A stretch of 44,996 nucleotides of DNA. It comes from Planctomycetota bacterium (GTDB taxonomy: Bacteria; Planctomycetota; Planctomycetia; Planctomycetales; Planctomycetaceae). The number at the start of each line of letters is the position of its first letter. Positions within the stretch are counted from its first letter, which is position 1. Shown here one piece after another: positions 17,620 through 28,000 of the stretch. A program made the position numbers and the translations under genes. The stretch lies in the NCBI GenBank assembly GCA_017859815.1, contig JAFMMM010000005.1, positions 1-44,996 of the forward strand, read 5' to 3'. The notes under the pieces were generated by a model. It ran no database searches, was not told where the DNA came from, and saw nothing but the letters and a program-made list of their open reading frames with translations.

Positions 17620-19752
17620 ATGTCATCACTCAAACCCTTCTATATGAATCGCGAACTCAGCTGGCTTGAGTTCAATCAGCGTGTTCTTGACGAAGCCGCA
17701 GACGGAACGGTTCCACTCGTGGAACGGCTCAAATTTCTCGCCATCACCGCGTCAAATCTTGATGAATTTTTCATGGTTCGAGTGGGCAGCCTGCTTGGCA
17801 GTATTCGCGCCGGCAAGTCCACTCCTGACCCTTCCGAAATGTCACCGCTGGAACAGTTGCGAGATGTCCGCAAACGAACTCGCCGTATGTCGGAGGACCA
17901 GTACCGGATCTACCTTTCCGAAATAGAACCCGAGTTGGATGCGGCCGGGATTCGACATCGTCTCCCGGAGCAGCTGAGTAATGAACAGCGGGAGTTTCTG
18001 ACCCAAATCTTTTCGGAGCAGCTGGAGGCAATCCTGACACCGGTTGCCGTCCATGACCCCAACCGATTTCCACTGCTGATGGGCAGAACCCTGAATGTTG
18101 CTGTGCAACTCCGAAACGATTCCGATGATGCTCCGTGGCGTTTTGCGGTGATTCCCTTTGGCCGATTTGCTCAGCGAGTGATCACCCTGCCCTCTGATGG
18201 CGGGTATGAATTCATTCTCACTGAAGAAGTCGTGGGAATGTTTGCAGCCAGGTTTTTTCCCGGACAGACAATTGCAGCAGCCGCTCCGTTCCGCATTACA
18301 CGAAACGCGGACATGGCAGTCTCCGAAGATGATGGAGCGGATTTGCTGGAGGAAATGGTGGATGTGCTGGAGGACCGCAAAGACAGCTTCGTCACCCGAC
18401 TTGAGGTGGCCGAAAACGTCACCGAACCGCTGCAGCAGTTTCTGCGGTCCCTGCTCAAAATCGGTGACAACGAAACCTGCCTTTGCCCTGGACCGATTGG
18501 GCTGAGTGATTTACACGAACTGGCCGAATACAGCGGCCGGGAGGAATTGACCTATCCGGAGTGGAAGCCCTGTGACCCGCCCGAGTTTGACGCATCCGAA
18601 TCCGTATTTGAGACGATTCGGAGTGGCGACCGACTGCTTCACCACCCGTACGAATCCTTCGACCCCATGCTCAGACTCCTGTCCGAGGCCGCTGATGATC
18701 GAGATGTCGTCGCCATCAAACAGACTCTGTATCGCACCAGTCGCAGCAGCCCAATCGTGAAATCGCTGATTCGGGCAGCCGAGAACGGCAAGAATGTCAC
18801 GGTAATTGTGGAACTCAAGGCCAGGTTTGATGAAGCGCGAAATATCGGCTGGGCAAAGCAGCTTGAATACAGCGGTGCCCATGTCATCTACGGAGTCCGT
18901 GGACTGAAGACACATGCCAAATGCTGTATTGTCGTTCGCCGCGAACCGCACGGATTTCAGCGCTACTGTCACTTCGGAACCGGGAACTACAATGAACAGA
19001 CTGCCCGATTTTACACGGACCTCAGTCTGCTGACCTGTAATCGTGATCTGGGTAATGATGCCATCGCATGGTTTAACGCCGTTACCGGAGCATCACAGGT
19101 GCAGCAGTTTTCCCATCTCGAGTCTGCCCCGATCGGGCTGCGGGAAAAGTTGCTGCAAATGATCCGGGTCGAGACTGAACGAGCCCGCAACGGCGATCGC
19201 GCACAAATCCTCCTCAAACTCAATTCGCTGGCAGACCCTGAAATGATTCAGGCACTCTGCGAGGCTTCGCAGGCCGGTGTGAAAGTGAGTCTGAATATCC
19301 GCGGAATCTGCTGCCTCAAACCAGGTGTCCCGGGCCACAGTGAAAACATCCGTATCGTCAGTATTATCGACCGCTTCCTCGAACACGCCCGCATCCTGTA
19401 CTTCCACCATGGTGGCGATGAACGCGTGTTTATTTCCAGTGCTGACTGGATGCCCCGAAATCTCGATCGACGAGTGGAATTACTCATTCCGCTGCTTGAC
19501 CCGAGTTGCCGCAAACGGGCTTTGAGCATTTTGCGTACTGCGTTTCAGGACACGATCCGGGGACGCGAGCTGACAACTGACGGTTGCTATTCGCCACCGC
19601 AACACCGGAATGCTGTTCCCAAACCAGGCCAGAAAAGGCGAATCCGCTGCCAGCAGGAATTCCAACAGCAGGCTTTGCGAAACGTTGAATCCGCGTCCAC
19701 TGTCAGTCGCACGACCTTTACTCCCGTACAGCCCAGTCAGGTTCTGCCATGA
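17620..19752 (+). CDS. ppk1: Polyphosphate kinase 1
   Basis: The 710-residue protein is a full-length PPK1, which reversibly makes long-chain polyphosphate from ATP. The N-terminal domain starts with NRELSWLEFNQRVLDEA and LKFLAITASNLDEFFMVRVG. The head and catalytic domains follow: HHPYESFDPML, VAIKQTLYRTS, VELKARFDEARNI and LKTHAK with His432, the position of the autophosphorylated His. CHFGTGNYNE and a second His pair at 596-597 (YFHHGGDERVFISSADWM) complete the active site. The enzyme is usually membrane-associated. The last ~50 residues are basic and poorly ordered. The stop overlaps ispD by 4 bases (ATGA), and ppx lies just upstream. Confidence 0.97.
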   Translation: MSSLKPFYMNRELSWLEFNQRVLDEAADGTVPLVERLKFLAITASNLDEFFMVRVGSLLGSIRAGKSTPDPSEMSPLEQLRDVRKRTRRMSEDQYRIYLSEIEPELDAAGIRHRLPEQLSNEQREFLTQIFSEQLEAILTPVAVHDPNRFPLLMGRTLNVAVQLRNDSDDAPWRFAVIPFGRFAQRVITLPSDGGYEFILTEEVVGMFAARFFPGQTIAAAAPFRITRNADMAVSEDDGADLLEEMVDVLEDRKDSFVTRLEVAENVTEPLQQFLRSLLKIGDNETCLCPGPIGLSDLHELAEYSGREELTYPEWKPCDPPEFDASESVFETIRSGDRLLHHPYESFDPMLRLLSEAADDRDVVAIKQTLYRTSRSSPIVKSLIRAAENGKNVTVIVELKARFDEARNIGWAKQLEYSGAHVIYGVRGLKTHAKCCIVVRREPHGFQRYCHFGTGNYNEQTARFYTDLSLLTCNRDLGNDAIAWFNAVTGASQVQQFSHLESAPIGLREKLLQMIRVETERARNGDRAQILLKLNSLADPEMIQALCEASQAGVKVSLNIRGICCLKPGVPGHSENIRIVSIIDRFLEHARILYFHHGGDERVFISSADWMPRNLDRRVELLIPLLDPSCRKRALSILRTAFQDTIRGRELTTDGCYSPPQHRNAVPKPGQKRRIRCQQEFQQQALRNVESASTVSRTTFTPVQPSQVLP

Positions 19753-20504
19753 ATCGCTTTGCCGTAATCCTTCCTGCTGCCGGTCAAAGCACACGTATGA
19801 AAGGAATGCAGCGAAAGAAACCATTCACCGAACTCAAAGGACGCCCGGTCTGGGTCCGAACCGCTGAAGTGTTTCTGCAACGTGACGATGTCAGTGAAGT
19901 CATTCTTGTTGTCCCGGCTGCAGAACTCGATTGGTTTCGCGAAACTTTTCGAGCGAACCTGGCGTTCATGGAACTCCAGCTCTGCACCGGCGGTGCCACA
20001 CGGGCTGAAAGCGTCCTCAACGGTATTCGCGCAGTTGGCCCTGAGGCCGATTTTTTGGCGGTACATGATGCCGCCAGACCACTCCTGACAACCGCCTGGG
20101 TGGATCAGATTTTCGCAGCAGCGATTCAGACCGGAGCGGCAATTCCCGGATTGAAAATTACCAGCACGGTGAAGCAGGTGAATCACCTTGGACTGATCGA
20201 AAAAACAGTGGATCGCAGCAGTCTGGTACAGGCTCAAACGCCGCAGGTTTTTCGACGCGAACTCCTGGAACAGGCCTACGCGAAATGCAGCGACCCAAAA
20301 CAGGCCACCGATGAAGCTTCGCTGGTCGAACAGCTCGGGCATCCGATCCGGGTGATTGATGGCTGGCCTCGAAACATCAAGCTGACAACCGCAGAAGATT
20401 TTCGGCTGGCGGAATTGCTGATCCACTCCGTCAAGCGAAAGGAAGAAGGTGGGGGACTGCTGGACAGCCTTTCCCAACTTGCACCGGACCAGAATCCGCG
20501 TTAA
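19749..20504 (+). CDS. ispD: 2-C-methyl-D-erythritol 4-phosphate cytidylyltransferase
   Basis: The 251-residue protein matches IspD, which joins CTP and methylerythritol phosphate in the non-mevalonate isoprenoid pathway. The nucleotide-binding loop is ILPAAGQSTRMKG (Arg and Lys bind the triphosphate), followed by VILVVP, GGATRAESVLNGI, AVHDAARPL (the cytidine/metal motif), QAQTPQVFRRELL and TDEASLVEQLG. The tail IKLTTAEDFRLAE is also typical. The family is usually about 230 residues, so this copy has a short extension at the C-terminus. Its start overlaps the ppk1 stop (ATGA), so translation is coupled. The link to polyphosphate genes is unusual; the operon may simply collect housekeeping genes. 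Confidence 0.96.
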   Translation: MNRFAVILPAAGQSTRMKGMQRKKPFTELKGRPVWVRTAEVFLQRDDVSEVILVVPAAELDWFRETFRANLAFMELQLCTGGATRAESVLNGIRAVGPEADFLAVHDAARPLLTTAWVDQIFAAAIQTGAAIPGLKITSTVKQVNHLGLIEKTVDRSSLVQAQTPQVFRRELLEQAYAKCSDPKQATDEASLVEQLGHPIRVIDGWPRNIKLTTAEDFRLAELLIHSVKRKEEGGGLLDSLSQLAPDQNPR

Positions 20505-20587
20505 GCCATCAAACGGGCGAGGGAGGCGTCCCATGTGCTGCAGTGAAACCGGTCCGCAATTCCGGCCAGCGTTTGCTCTTTTCGCCG

Positions 20588-21664
20588 TTACTCCAGAAGC
20601 CACTCCAGAATTCGCCAGTCCATCCAGCGGTTGTCCGGATCATCACCCGGTCGGGCGATGTAGCCAAGATGTCCTCCGGCAGTGGTCAGATGCAGGTTGA
20701 CGTTGGGAGGAAGTCGCAGTTTCTGCAATGGCCTGACGCTGACGACCGGATCGTCCGCAGCAGCAAGAATTGTTGTATGCACCCGGATTTTGGAAATAAA
20801 TCGAGCGCAAGATGCCTGTTGGTAGTAGTCCGCGGCAGAGCGAAAACCGGACGCCGGAGCTGTGAACTGTTCATCAAAGTCCACCAGACGGACCGGACAT
20901 TTCCCGCTGACGACCAGCGGCAAGTTACCCTTCCAGAGCCGGCTTCCCTGAAGTTGCTGATACAACTTTCTGCAGAAATATCTGCTGTAGAAACGTCCTC
21001 CCCGTGACAACGCAAGCTGATCCACGCAGTACTGCAAATCCACCGGTGGACAAACTGCAACCGCTCGAAACAGAGACAACGGTAACGCGTCGGCATCCTC
21101 ACCAAGATATTTCAGCAGCGTATTGCCGCTCACTGAAAAACCAACTATTGAAATCGGCGAACTCGGGCACAGTGACTCCACAAGCTTGATCGTTGCAACC
21201 ACATCCTCAGTTCGTCCGGCATGGAAGGGCTCGTCTGCCAGCTCGATTCCGCCCCCGCAACCACGATGGTTCAGACGGATCACCCGCACTCCTCGAACAA
21301 GCAGCTTTCCAGCCAGCCTGCGGAGATAGCCGGATTCAGAAGATCCCGCGAGCCCATGCAACAGGACCGCCACATGCTGCCCTGCTTCCCAGTCCAGTGG
21401 ACGGTTGTCGCAAATCAGCAGCTGGTCACCATTCGCAAGTCTGAGTTGCCGCTGGCGAGTTCCCGGCACGGAGGTCGCCCGGGAAACCATCGTTCCCCAC
21501 AGCGTTTGCCGATGAGCACCTGCCAGAAATCGCGCAGCACTGAACTCGGGGGACCAGCGATGTTGCACACCGGCTGTGTCGGAGGCACTCCTGCATGTTT
21601 CATCCACTGCCGCAGTTACCGTATCCGGGAGCCGGGGTTCTGAATCGTGACCAGATTCATGCAT
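20588..21664 (-). CDS. YheT-like alpha/beta hydrolase
   Basis: The 358-residue protein matches the YheT/ABHD1-3 group of alpha/beta hydrolases. FLAGAHRQTLWG near the N-terminus is a family signature; VAVLLHGLAGSSESGYLRRLA holds the oxyanion region and VIRLNHRGCGGG follows. The nucleophile elbow is GFSVSGN, and the Asp (AADDPVV) and His (GGHLGYI) of the triad are visible near the C-terminus. The probable activity is ester or lipid hydrolysis, with unknown substrate, in the cytoplasm or at the membrane face. The first ~35 residues are poorly conserved in appearance, so the true start may lie a little downstream of ATG 21664. It converges on ispD (83-base gap) and is downstream of the Dus gene on the same strand. 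Confidence 0.92.
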   Translation of the reverse strand: MHESGHDSEPRLPDTVTAAVDETCRSASDTAGVQHRWSPEFSAARFLAGAHRQTLWGTMVSRATSVPGTRQRQLRLANGDQLLICDNRPLDWEAGQHVAVLLHGLAGSSESGYLRRLAGKLLVRGVRVIRLNHRGCGGGIELADEPFHAGRTEDVVATIKLVESLCPSSPISIVGFSVSGNTLLKYLGEDADALPLSLFRAVAVCPPVDLQYCVDQLALSRGGRFYSRYFCRKLYQQLQGSRLWKGNLPLVVSGKCPVRLVDFDEQFTAPASGFRSAADYYQQASCARFISKIRVHTTILAAADDPVVSVRPLQKLRLPPNVNLHLTTAGGHLGYIARPGDDPDNRWMDWRILEWLLE

Positions 21665-21736
21665 AAAGAACTATCCGATCGTCACTCTCTCGCAGCAGGC
21701 ATGCTGTGGCGAGTCTGCCTGAGCAGCTCAATTGAT

Positions 21737-22864
21737 TTATTCAGCAACAGTTTCTCGACCTGATGTGCCGGCAACATCTGTGAGCGTTGTTGAGCGACGA
21801 TTCAGGTGCCCGGGATTCTGGGGAAATTGACCTGCACCGTCCATTGAGTACCAGCGGTTGAGAACGTCTTCCCAGTCGTCAGAAGTACGCACCCGCAGAA
21901 AGTCATCCCGTACAGCGTTGTCAGCGGGATGCCACGCCGCGTAGAACAGGCAGAACTTTCTGACCTGACGCAAATACTGAGCCGCCGGCAGTACCTGACG
22001 GGCAAGTTCGAAATGGCGATTGATCACCTGCCGCTGTTCAGAGATTCGCGGTGGAGCTGCATTGGATTTCCCTTGCAGCAGTTGACGACAGTGCCCATAG
22101 ATCCACGGATTCCCGATAGCTCCCCGAGCCGCAGTGACACCATTAACACCGGTTTCGCGAATCATGCGTACGCAGTCCTGTGCGGTAAACAGGTCTCCGC
22201 TGCCCAGCAGAGTCAGCTCCGGAAATCGATCCCGAACCTCCGAGAGAAACTCCCACCGAGCCGGCCCGACGTACTTCTGCTCAACAGTCCTGCAGTGCAC
22301 AGTTGCGGCAGCAAGCCCCAGCGACTGAGCGGCCTGCAGGATTCTGAAGAACCGTGCACGACTCACGTCAGTGTCATCAACGCCCCTGCGCATTTTGACC
22401 GTCACCGGAATTTCGGCCGGAACAGCCTCACGAACCGCACCAAGAATCCTGATCGCTTTCTCCGGGTCTCCCAGATGATATCCACCACGACAACGCCCCG
22501 CAGCGCGTTTCGCCGGGCAGCCGAAATTAATATCGATCACGTCGAATCCGGCATCCGACAGACACCTTGCAGCTTCAGCAAATTGAATCGGGTCCGTGCC
22601 TGTCAGCTGAGCTCCCACCGGATGATCGTCCTCACGGACCAGCAGATGATGCTGCGTACGCTGGCGATTGCGAAGACTGTTGACAAACGTATCAATGGCA
22701 ACTTCAGCGATTGAATAGGGAGCGCCCATTTCCCGTGCAATGGCGCGCATTGGCCAGTCACTGTAGCCACTGAGCGCGGCCTGAATCACCGGCAGCTCCA
22801 GTTTGAGATCGCCGATCCGCAGTGGTGCCATCTCGCCCGGGGAATTGTCACCGTGCCGGGACAT
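21737..22864 (-). CDS. tRNA-dihydrouridine synthase (Dus family)
   Basis: I choose ATG 22864 (MSRHGDNSPGEMAP), which has GGA about 9 bases upstream and overlaps the preceding stop by 17 bases; ATG 22924 and ATG 22831 are alternatives. The ~375-residue product is an FMN-dependent TIM barrel that reduces uridine in tRNA. Visible motifs are VIQAALSGYSDWPMRAIARE, the catalytic-Cys motif DINFGCPAKR, a GGYHLGDPEKA loop (somewhat unusual; most members have a Leu-rich ALL segment here), VTVKMRRG, TVHCRTVEQKYVG and GSGDLFTAQDC with the FMN phosphate site GVTAARGAIGNPWIY. The C-terminal helical domain that binds tRNA follows. It probably shares a transcript with the C45 hydrolase upstream. Confidence 0.92.
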   Translation of the reverse strand: MSRHGDNSPGEMAPLRIGDLKLELPVIQAALSGYSDWPMRAIAREMGAPYSIAEVAIDTFVNSLRNRQRTQHHLLVREDDHPVGAQLTGTDPIQFAEAARCLSDAGFDVIDINFGCPAKRAAGRCRGGYHLGDPEKAIRILGAVREAVPAEIPVTVKMRRGVDDTDVSRARFFRILQAAQSLGLAAATVHCRTVEQKYVGPARWEFLSEVRDRFPELTLLGSGDLFTAQDCVRMIRETGVNGVTAARGAIGNPWIYGHCRQLLQGKSNAAPPRISEQRQVINRHFELARQVLPAAQYLRQVRKFCLFYAAWHPADNAVRDDFLRVRTSDDWEDVLNRWYSMDGAGQFPQNPGHLNRRSTTLTDVAGTSGRETVAE

Positions 22865-24746
22865 CACTAATTCCGGTGCAGTTACTTTTGAACAAATCTC
22901 CGGCGGAACTGGCACTTGTTTCACGAATTTTCCGTGACCCGCTCAGTTCGATCCGCACGTATGGCATTTCTGCCGCCGGACGATGATGACTCGCGTTGGC
23001 AACCCAGAGCACGCCTGATTCTGGAACAAACAGCACGTTATGAAGATTGGACTTCATTGCTACAGGGCGACTCATCAGCCACATGGCCGTCTCTTCATCG
23101 ATGCTTCCATGTTTTTCCTGAATGCGACGTCGCAGTTCTTCCAGGCGGCTGCCTGCAGACAGCACCACGCTGTCTGCAATTCCTGGTCCAAGCAACTCGT
23201 GACCGTCACCAGGAGCCACAAACTCGATCGCTTCCGGAGTCGCGGCGACACCAACCGCACGCCGTGTCTTCCCATCGGCAAACACGTAGTAGTACTCGCA
23301 CGTTCGGGGAGACGTCTTCCACAACTCCATGACCTCATCCAGCGTCCCGCATTCCTCCAGCGCTCGCCGCATCAGGGTTGCCATCGGCACTCCGTCCCAG
23401 TTCCCCTCGCCACGTCCCCCCATTTCGCCCAGCGAGATTCTTTTAATATTCATGCCGCTGACACTGCCGGTGAACCCGGCGTATCCAACATTTGCAAAAC
23501 CGTGCAGGCCCTCCGGATGGATCAGGAATGTTGTGGCAGCGTCCTGTAATCCGATTGTTGTCATGTAATCCAGGACGCGTCCGTGGTACAGGCGGCCGTC
23601 AGCCGTTGCCGAATTCATCACGGCAAACCCGGAGCAATGAAATAACTCCGGAAAGACATTCAGCACCTCGATTCGATGCGGATCGCAGCCCAGCGCCAGT
23701 GCCATCGCGCGAGTCTCTTCACGGTGCCGCTCGGGGATAAACGGAGCCAGCCGCTTCCAGGCAGCCTCCAGATCATGCCGAAACCATCGGCCAGTACGAA
23801 TCAGGCTGGCCACCCCGAATGTGCTCATCACCGATTCAATACAGCGGGTTGACTCCTGCGGAAGCAGTTGTCCGTGAGCCGTCCCGATCTGCTCGGGTGT
23901 CCCCCACAAAGTCACAACTCGCTGACCTTCCCGCCACTCCAGCCGTCCGTGCGAGGTTTGCCGTGGAGTCATGCGAGGCTTGAGTAGAGCAGGCCCCGGC
24001 AGCAGAATCTCTGTGGCTCGACGAACCCCGGTGACAAATGTCGATTCGAGTTCCTCGCGGGGAATGACGGCAGCATGATCAGCGTCGGGAAGTTGTCGCA
24101 ACTGGCCCGCGGCGGCGCCGATCTCTACCGTCAGCAGGACCGAAGTTCGCCCCGACTGAATCTGATATTTCCCATTTCCTCGGACTTCGAGCCGAATGTC
24201 TCCAGACTGCCACACACTCCTGTCAGGCTCGCCCTGAACAGGCTGCAGCCGTTGCAGCCACCCTGTCAGGAATGCACCGGAACCACTTGTGCCCAGAACG
24301 CTGAGCACGGCGGTGATCGGCTGTAGTTGGGAATCGGGCGAAATCAGCCGCGACAGAACTCCCTGTGGGGCAAGGCTGACCTCTGCTGAAACAGAACCTT
24401 CACCGACGAATGAGGTTTCATGAAGCGGAAGCTGAATCATGGTCACACCGGACCGTCTCAGGATTCTGATCGCGTATTCCGGATGCTGCAGCGAAAGATC
24501 GAACTGCTCGGCGCCCTCGCGGAGCAGATCTGCCTCGATCCGCTGGATTTTGCCGTCGACAGGCACGTCAATCACGGCGTTCAGATGAAATTGTTCGGCC
24601 TGTGGACCGAAGAGATGAAGGACCGGCTTGAGGTCCTCCAGCAGGTCGCCTGCCTGAGCCGGCACAGTCAGCATTGTCAGCAGCGTCAGTGCCCGCAGCA
24701 TCAGTGCCCGCAGCATCCTACCAGCCTGCCGTTGTGTTTCTTGCAT
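22848..24746 (-). CDS. Secreted C45-family Ntn hydrolase/acyltransferase with large N-terminal extension
   Basis: I place the start at ATG 24746 (MQETQRQAGRMLRAL), giving a signal peptide ending near VPAQAG; ATG 24716 is possible but its GGTAGG is too close. The C-terminal half matches peptidase C45 (isopenicillin-N acyltransferase-like) enzymes: VTLWGTPEQIGTAHGQLLP, EEVLN-like helices, FHCSGFAV with the predicted nucleophile Cys371, LYHGRVLDYM, GFANVGYAGFTGSVSGMN, GGRGEGNWDGVPM and NLHNVLFVPESGVLWVAN. Family members cleave or transfer acyl groups and are activated by cleavage before the Cys. The ~250 residues before the hydrolase domain have no recognised family and read as beta-rich. The signal peptide contains an exact duplication (MLRAL-MLRAL). 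The stop lies inside the start region of the Dus gene. Confidence 0.85.
   Translation of the reverse strand: MQETQRQAGRMLRALMLRALTLLTMLTVPAQAGDLLEDLKPVLHLFGPQAEQFHLNAVIDVPVDGKIQRIEADLLREGAEQFDLSLQHPEYAIRILRRSGVTMIQLPLHETSFVGEGSVSAEVSLAPQGVLSRLISPDSQLQPITAVLSVLGTSGSGAFLTGWLQRLQPVQGEPDRSVWQSGDIRLEVRGNGKYQIQSGRTSVLLTVEIGAAAGQLRQLPDADHAAVIPREELESTFVTGVRRATEILLPGPALLKPRMTPRQTSHGRLEWREGQRVVTLWGTPEQIGTAHGQLLPQESTRCIESVMSTFGVASLIRTGRWFRHDLEAAWKRLAPFIPERHREETRAMALALGCDPHRIEVLNVFPELFHCSGFAVMNSATADGRLYHGRVLDYMTTIGLQDAATTFLIHPEGLHGFANVGYAGFTGSVSGMNIKRISLGEMGGRGEGNWDGVPMATLMRRALEECGTLDEVMELWKTSPRTCEYYYVFADGKTRRAVGVAATPEAIEFVAPGDGHELLGPGIADSVVLSAGSRLEELRRRIQEKHGSIDEETAMWLMSRPVAMKSNLHNVLFVPESGVLWVANASHHRPAAEMPYVRIELSGSRKIRETSASSAGDLFKSNCTGISDVPAR
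24687..24716 (-). repeat. Perfect 15-base tandem duplication in signal peptide
   Basis: Two exact 15-base copies (24687-24701 and 24702-24716) encode MLRAL twice in the signal peptide of the C45 hydrolase. The copies keep the frame, so the change only lengthens the hydrophobic core and adds one Arg. It looks like recent slippage. Confidence 0.85.
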
Positions 24747-25073
24747 CAATACAGCCCGAAAAAGACCCCCCGAGGGAACTACCACAATCCGCTGAGCGTC
24801 CGGAAGTATACAGGCAGTGGTCAGAATGGAACAGCAGTACTCCCCGGTCGCTGAAAGGGACATCGACGGCATAATCCGCAAAGTTGACCTGATCCGGCTG
24901 ACGTGCTCGTTTTGACTCTCCCCATTGCTTTCCAGCCGATATAATACGTTGGGATCGTGGCCATCCCATGCCGCTGCATAACACGTCTCCGAGATTCATT
25001 TCAGAGCCGTCGGTGGCCGATTGCCCCAAGAGATTTCCCTTCCAGAATTCGCTTCAGTGACAAAGGTGCCATC

Positions 25074-28000
25074 GTGTCCGCAGCCCACGAAACAAACGAC
25101 TCATCGCGTTTCGTCCAGCCGGAAGAATTCATCCAGCACCAGTTGCAGCGTGCCCGCAACCGAATTCAAGCCACCGATGTGCTTGGGGCACTGGTTGTCG
25201 CGGGACTGATTCTGGTTGGCTACGTGCTGCTTTTTACTCTGCTTGATCACTGGGTTGTCGATGGTGGCTTTAATGCCGGAACACGTGCCGTCATGCTGCT
25301 GACCGTGTTGGTCGGCTGCCTTGCATTGATTTATCGCTTCGTGTTCAGAAGACTCAATTCCTCCGTCAATCCCCTCTTTGCAGCCCGCATGCTGGATGAC
25401 AGCATCAAATCTTCACGGGGAAGTCTGCTCGCTCTTGTCGACCTCCGCAATTCAAAGCAACCGGCCACTGTAGCCGTTCGCCGAACTCTGGAAACCCGAG
25501 CTGCATCAGGCCTGAATCAACTGGAACTTGATGAAGTTATCGATCGAACCTGGCTGATCCGCGGTAGTCTCGCGCTGTTCCTTGTCACTCTGCTGACTTG
25601 TCTTTATGCCGTGTTCAGCCCGAAGAGTATTAGTCTGCTGAGACCGCTGTCCCTCGCCGGTGTCACTGTCGCCACCAGAACCCAGCTGGATTCGATTGAA
25701 CCCGGCAGCACAACTGTGACAGCTGGATCATGGCTGGACTTTCGCGTCGACGTTTCCGGCGATATCCCGGATCAGGTACAGCTCTTCTACTCCACCGAAG
25801 ATCGCCGCTTCGTGCATGAACCTCTGACCCTGCAGCCCACCGATGACGAGCATCGCTTCGAGGCGAGTCTCGCCGGTGAGCAAAACCGAGGACTGCGGCA
25901 GAATCTCACCTATTTCGTGCGTGCAGGAGACGCCAGCAGCCAGGTATTTACGATCACCGTGGTGCAGCCACCGGCAGCCACACTCAACAGTGTGACCTAT
26001 CAGTATCCCGGCTACATGCAACTTCCGGAACACAGCTCGACCGACGCGGCTATTCGCACCTGGGAAGACACTGTTATCTCGTTGCAGGCCACTTCAAATG
26101 TCCCGTTGAGAGATGCTGTTCTGCAATTGTCCGATGACCCGGAATTCCCCGGCGGTCTGGAAGAGATTTCGCTGAGTATTTCCGGATTGGAGATCACGGG
26201 AAAATGGCAAATTGCCGCTCGGTCTGATGGCTCTTTCCCGGCATTCTGCAGAATCCAGGTGACCGACAAAGAGGGCTCACAGAATCCCTCGCCGACAGTC
26301 TACCCAATCGAAGTACGCAGAGATCAGCCGCCACTGGTGCGACTGCTTGATCCCACTGCAGACTTGCAGGTGCCCCGAAATGCCGTTGTCCCATTTCTGG
26401 TTCAGGCGGAAGATCCTGACTTTCTGCTGCGCAATGTCAGTCTGCATTACGCCATTAATGGCCAGCCACCGCAGCCCGCCGAATATCTGATGGAAGCAAG
26501 CCGCGAGGGCGCGATCCGGGAATGGATCGGGGCCTACGAACTGCAGTTGTCTCAACAGCCGGTGCAGGCCGGCGATGTGGTCACATGTTACGCCGAAGCG
26601 CGAGACAACCGTCCTCCGCTCGGTAGTGCTGCTCGCAGCACGACAATCAGGCTGCAGATTACAGCAGAAGTCTCGGAAGAACAGGTTGCTGAACAGCTGC
26701 GACAGGATCGTGAAATTCAGCAACAAATGAAGCAGTCCCAGGAAACGCCCACGGAACCTCGTACAGAATCCGAACAGGATGCGCCGCCAGAACCGAATTC
26801 CCAGCAGTCTGACGCTGACGGTAGCAACGCCCCTGACGCTGCAGGCAAATCTGAAACTGATCGCCGGAACTCCGACGGTGCCGAACAGCAATCCGACAGT
26901 GCTGCCCAGCAGCAATCCCCGGCAACCGACAGGAACAGCGATGATGCGGCATCCGGGTCAGCCTCGGACATGCCCAGTGACACGCACGAAACCGACGCGA
27001 TGCCAACAGAAAATAGTTCGGATGAGGAATCGAGTCGCGGTCCCGCAGACGACAATGAAGCACTTCAGCAGTTGATCAACCAGCTGAATCGCGACGCAGC
27101 AATGACGGACTCCAACCAGGCCATTCAGGACCAGAACGATTCTCAGGACCAGCCCAATGACGGTTCGACGGAGGACCGCCAACCCACAGATCAGGATCAG
27201 CAAATACCACAGGACGGCATTGCAGACGCCAGGCCTGATGACAATGGTCTGCAGAATCCGAACTCCCCCTCCGATGACGGCATGCCGAATGATCCGGGGA
27301 AGGAAAACGGAAATGACAGTCCAGACTCGAATCCCATGGACGATGCACCAACACAGCCTGACCCGGATTCCGCTGCTCCCGCTACAACTGATCCTGAAGA
27401 CAAGCAGTCCGGCGAGTCAAATTCACAGAGCACGGATGACCCAACACGGGAACAGCCAGCGCAGTCCGAATCCGGAACATCCCCTGCAGACGAAGATCCG
27501 CAAAACTCTGCTGACTCTCCGAATCAGAGCGCATCAGGAGAACAACAGAAAACCAACGACGAAGGTACTCCGGCGACAGGTGATGATGCTGACTCCCGCC
27601 CTGACGAAAACACGACTCAGCCGGCTGGGCCACAGTCGAATGACGAGCGTCAGGATATGAGTGGAGACAAGCAGGCAAATCCGGGGAACGCTGATGAACA
27701 GGGCAATCCCGATTCGAGCGCAAGCTCGCAGGATCAAAACAGCTCATCCAGCCAAAGCGGTTCAGAATCAGAGAGCAGCAACTCCGGAGATTCATCCAGC
27801 TCATCCGGCAATCAGAATTCGCAGGGTCAGTCCGGTTCGCCGACAAAATCACCTGCAGACGCGAACGGCAGCAGCGGTGGTGATGCCGCCGGATCCCAAT
27901 CGAAAGGTGGAGAGTCCTCCTCCGGCAGCAAGGGGACTCAAGGTAACGAGGGATCAAAAGCCTCGAATTCACCTTCGCAGGATTCTTCCTCCGAATCCGG

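Noticed and set aside
19737-20603. 288-codon minus-strand frame opposite ispD
   Set aside because: ispD has all family motifs on the plus strand; the antisense translation has no domain.
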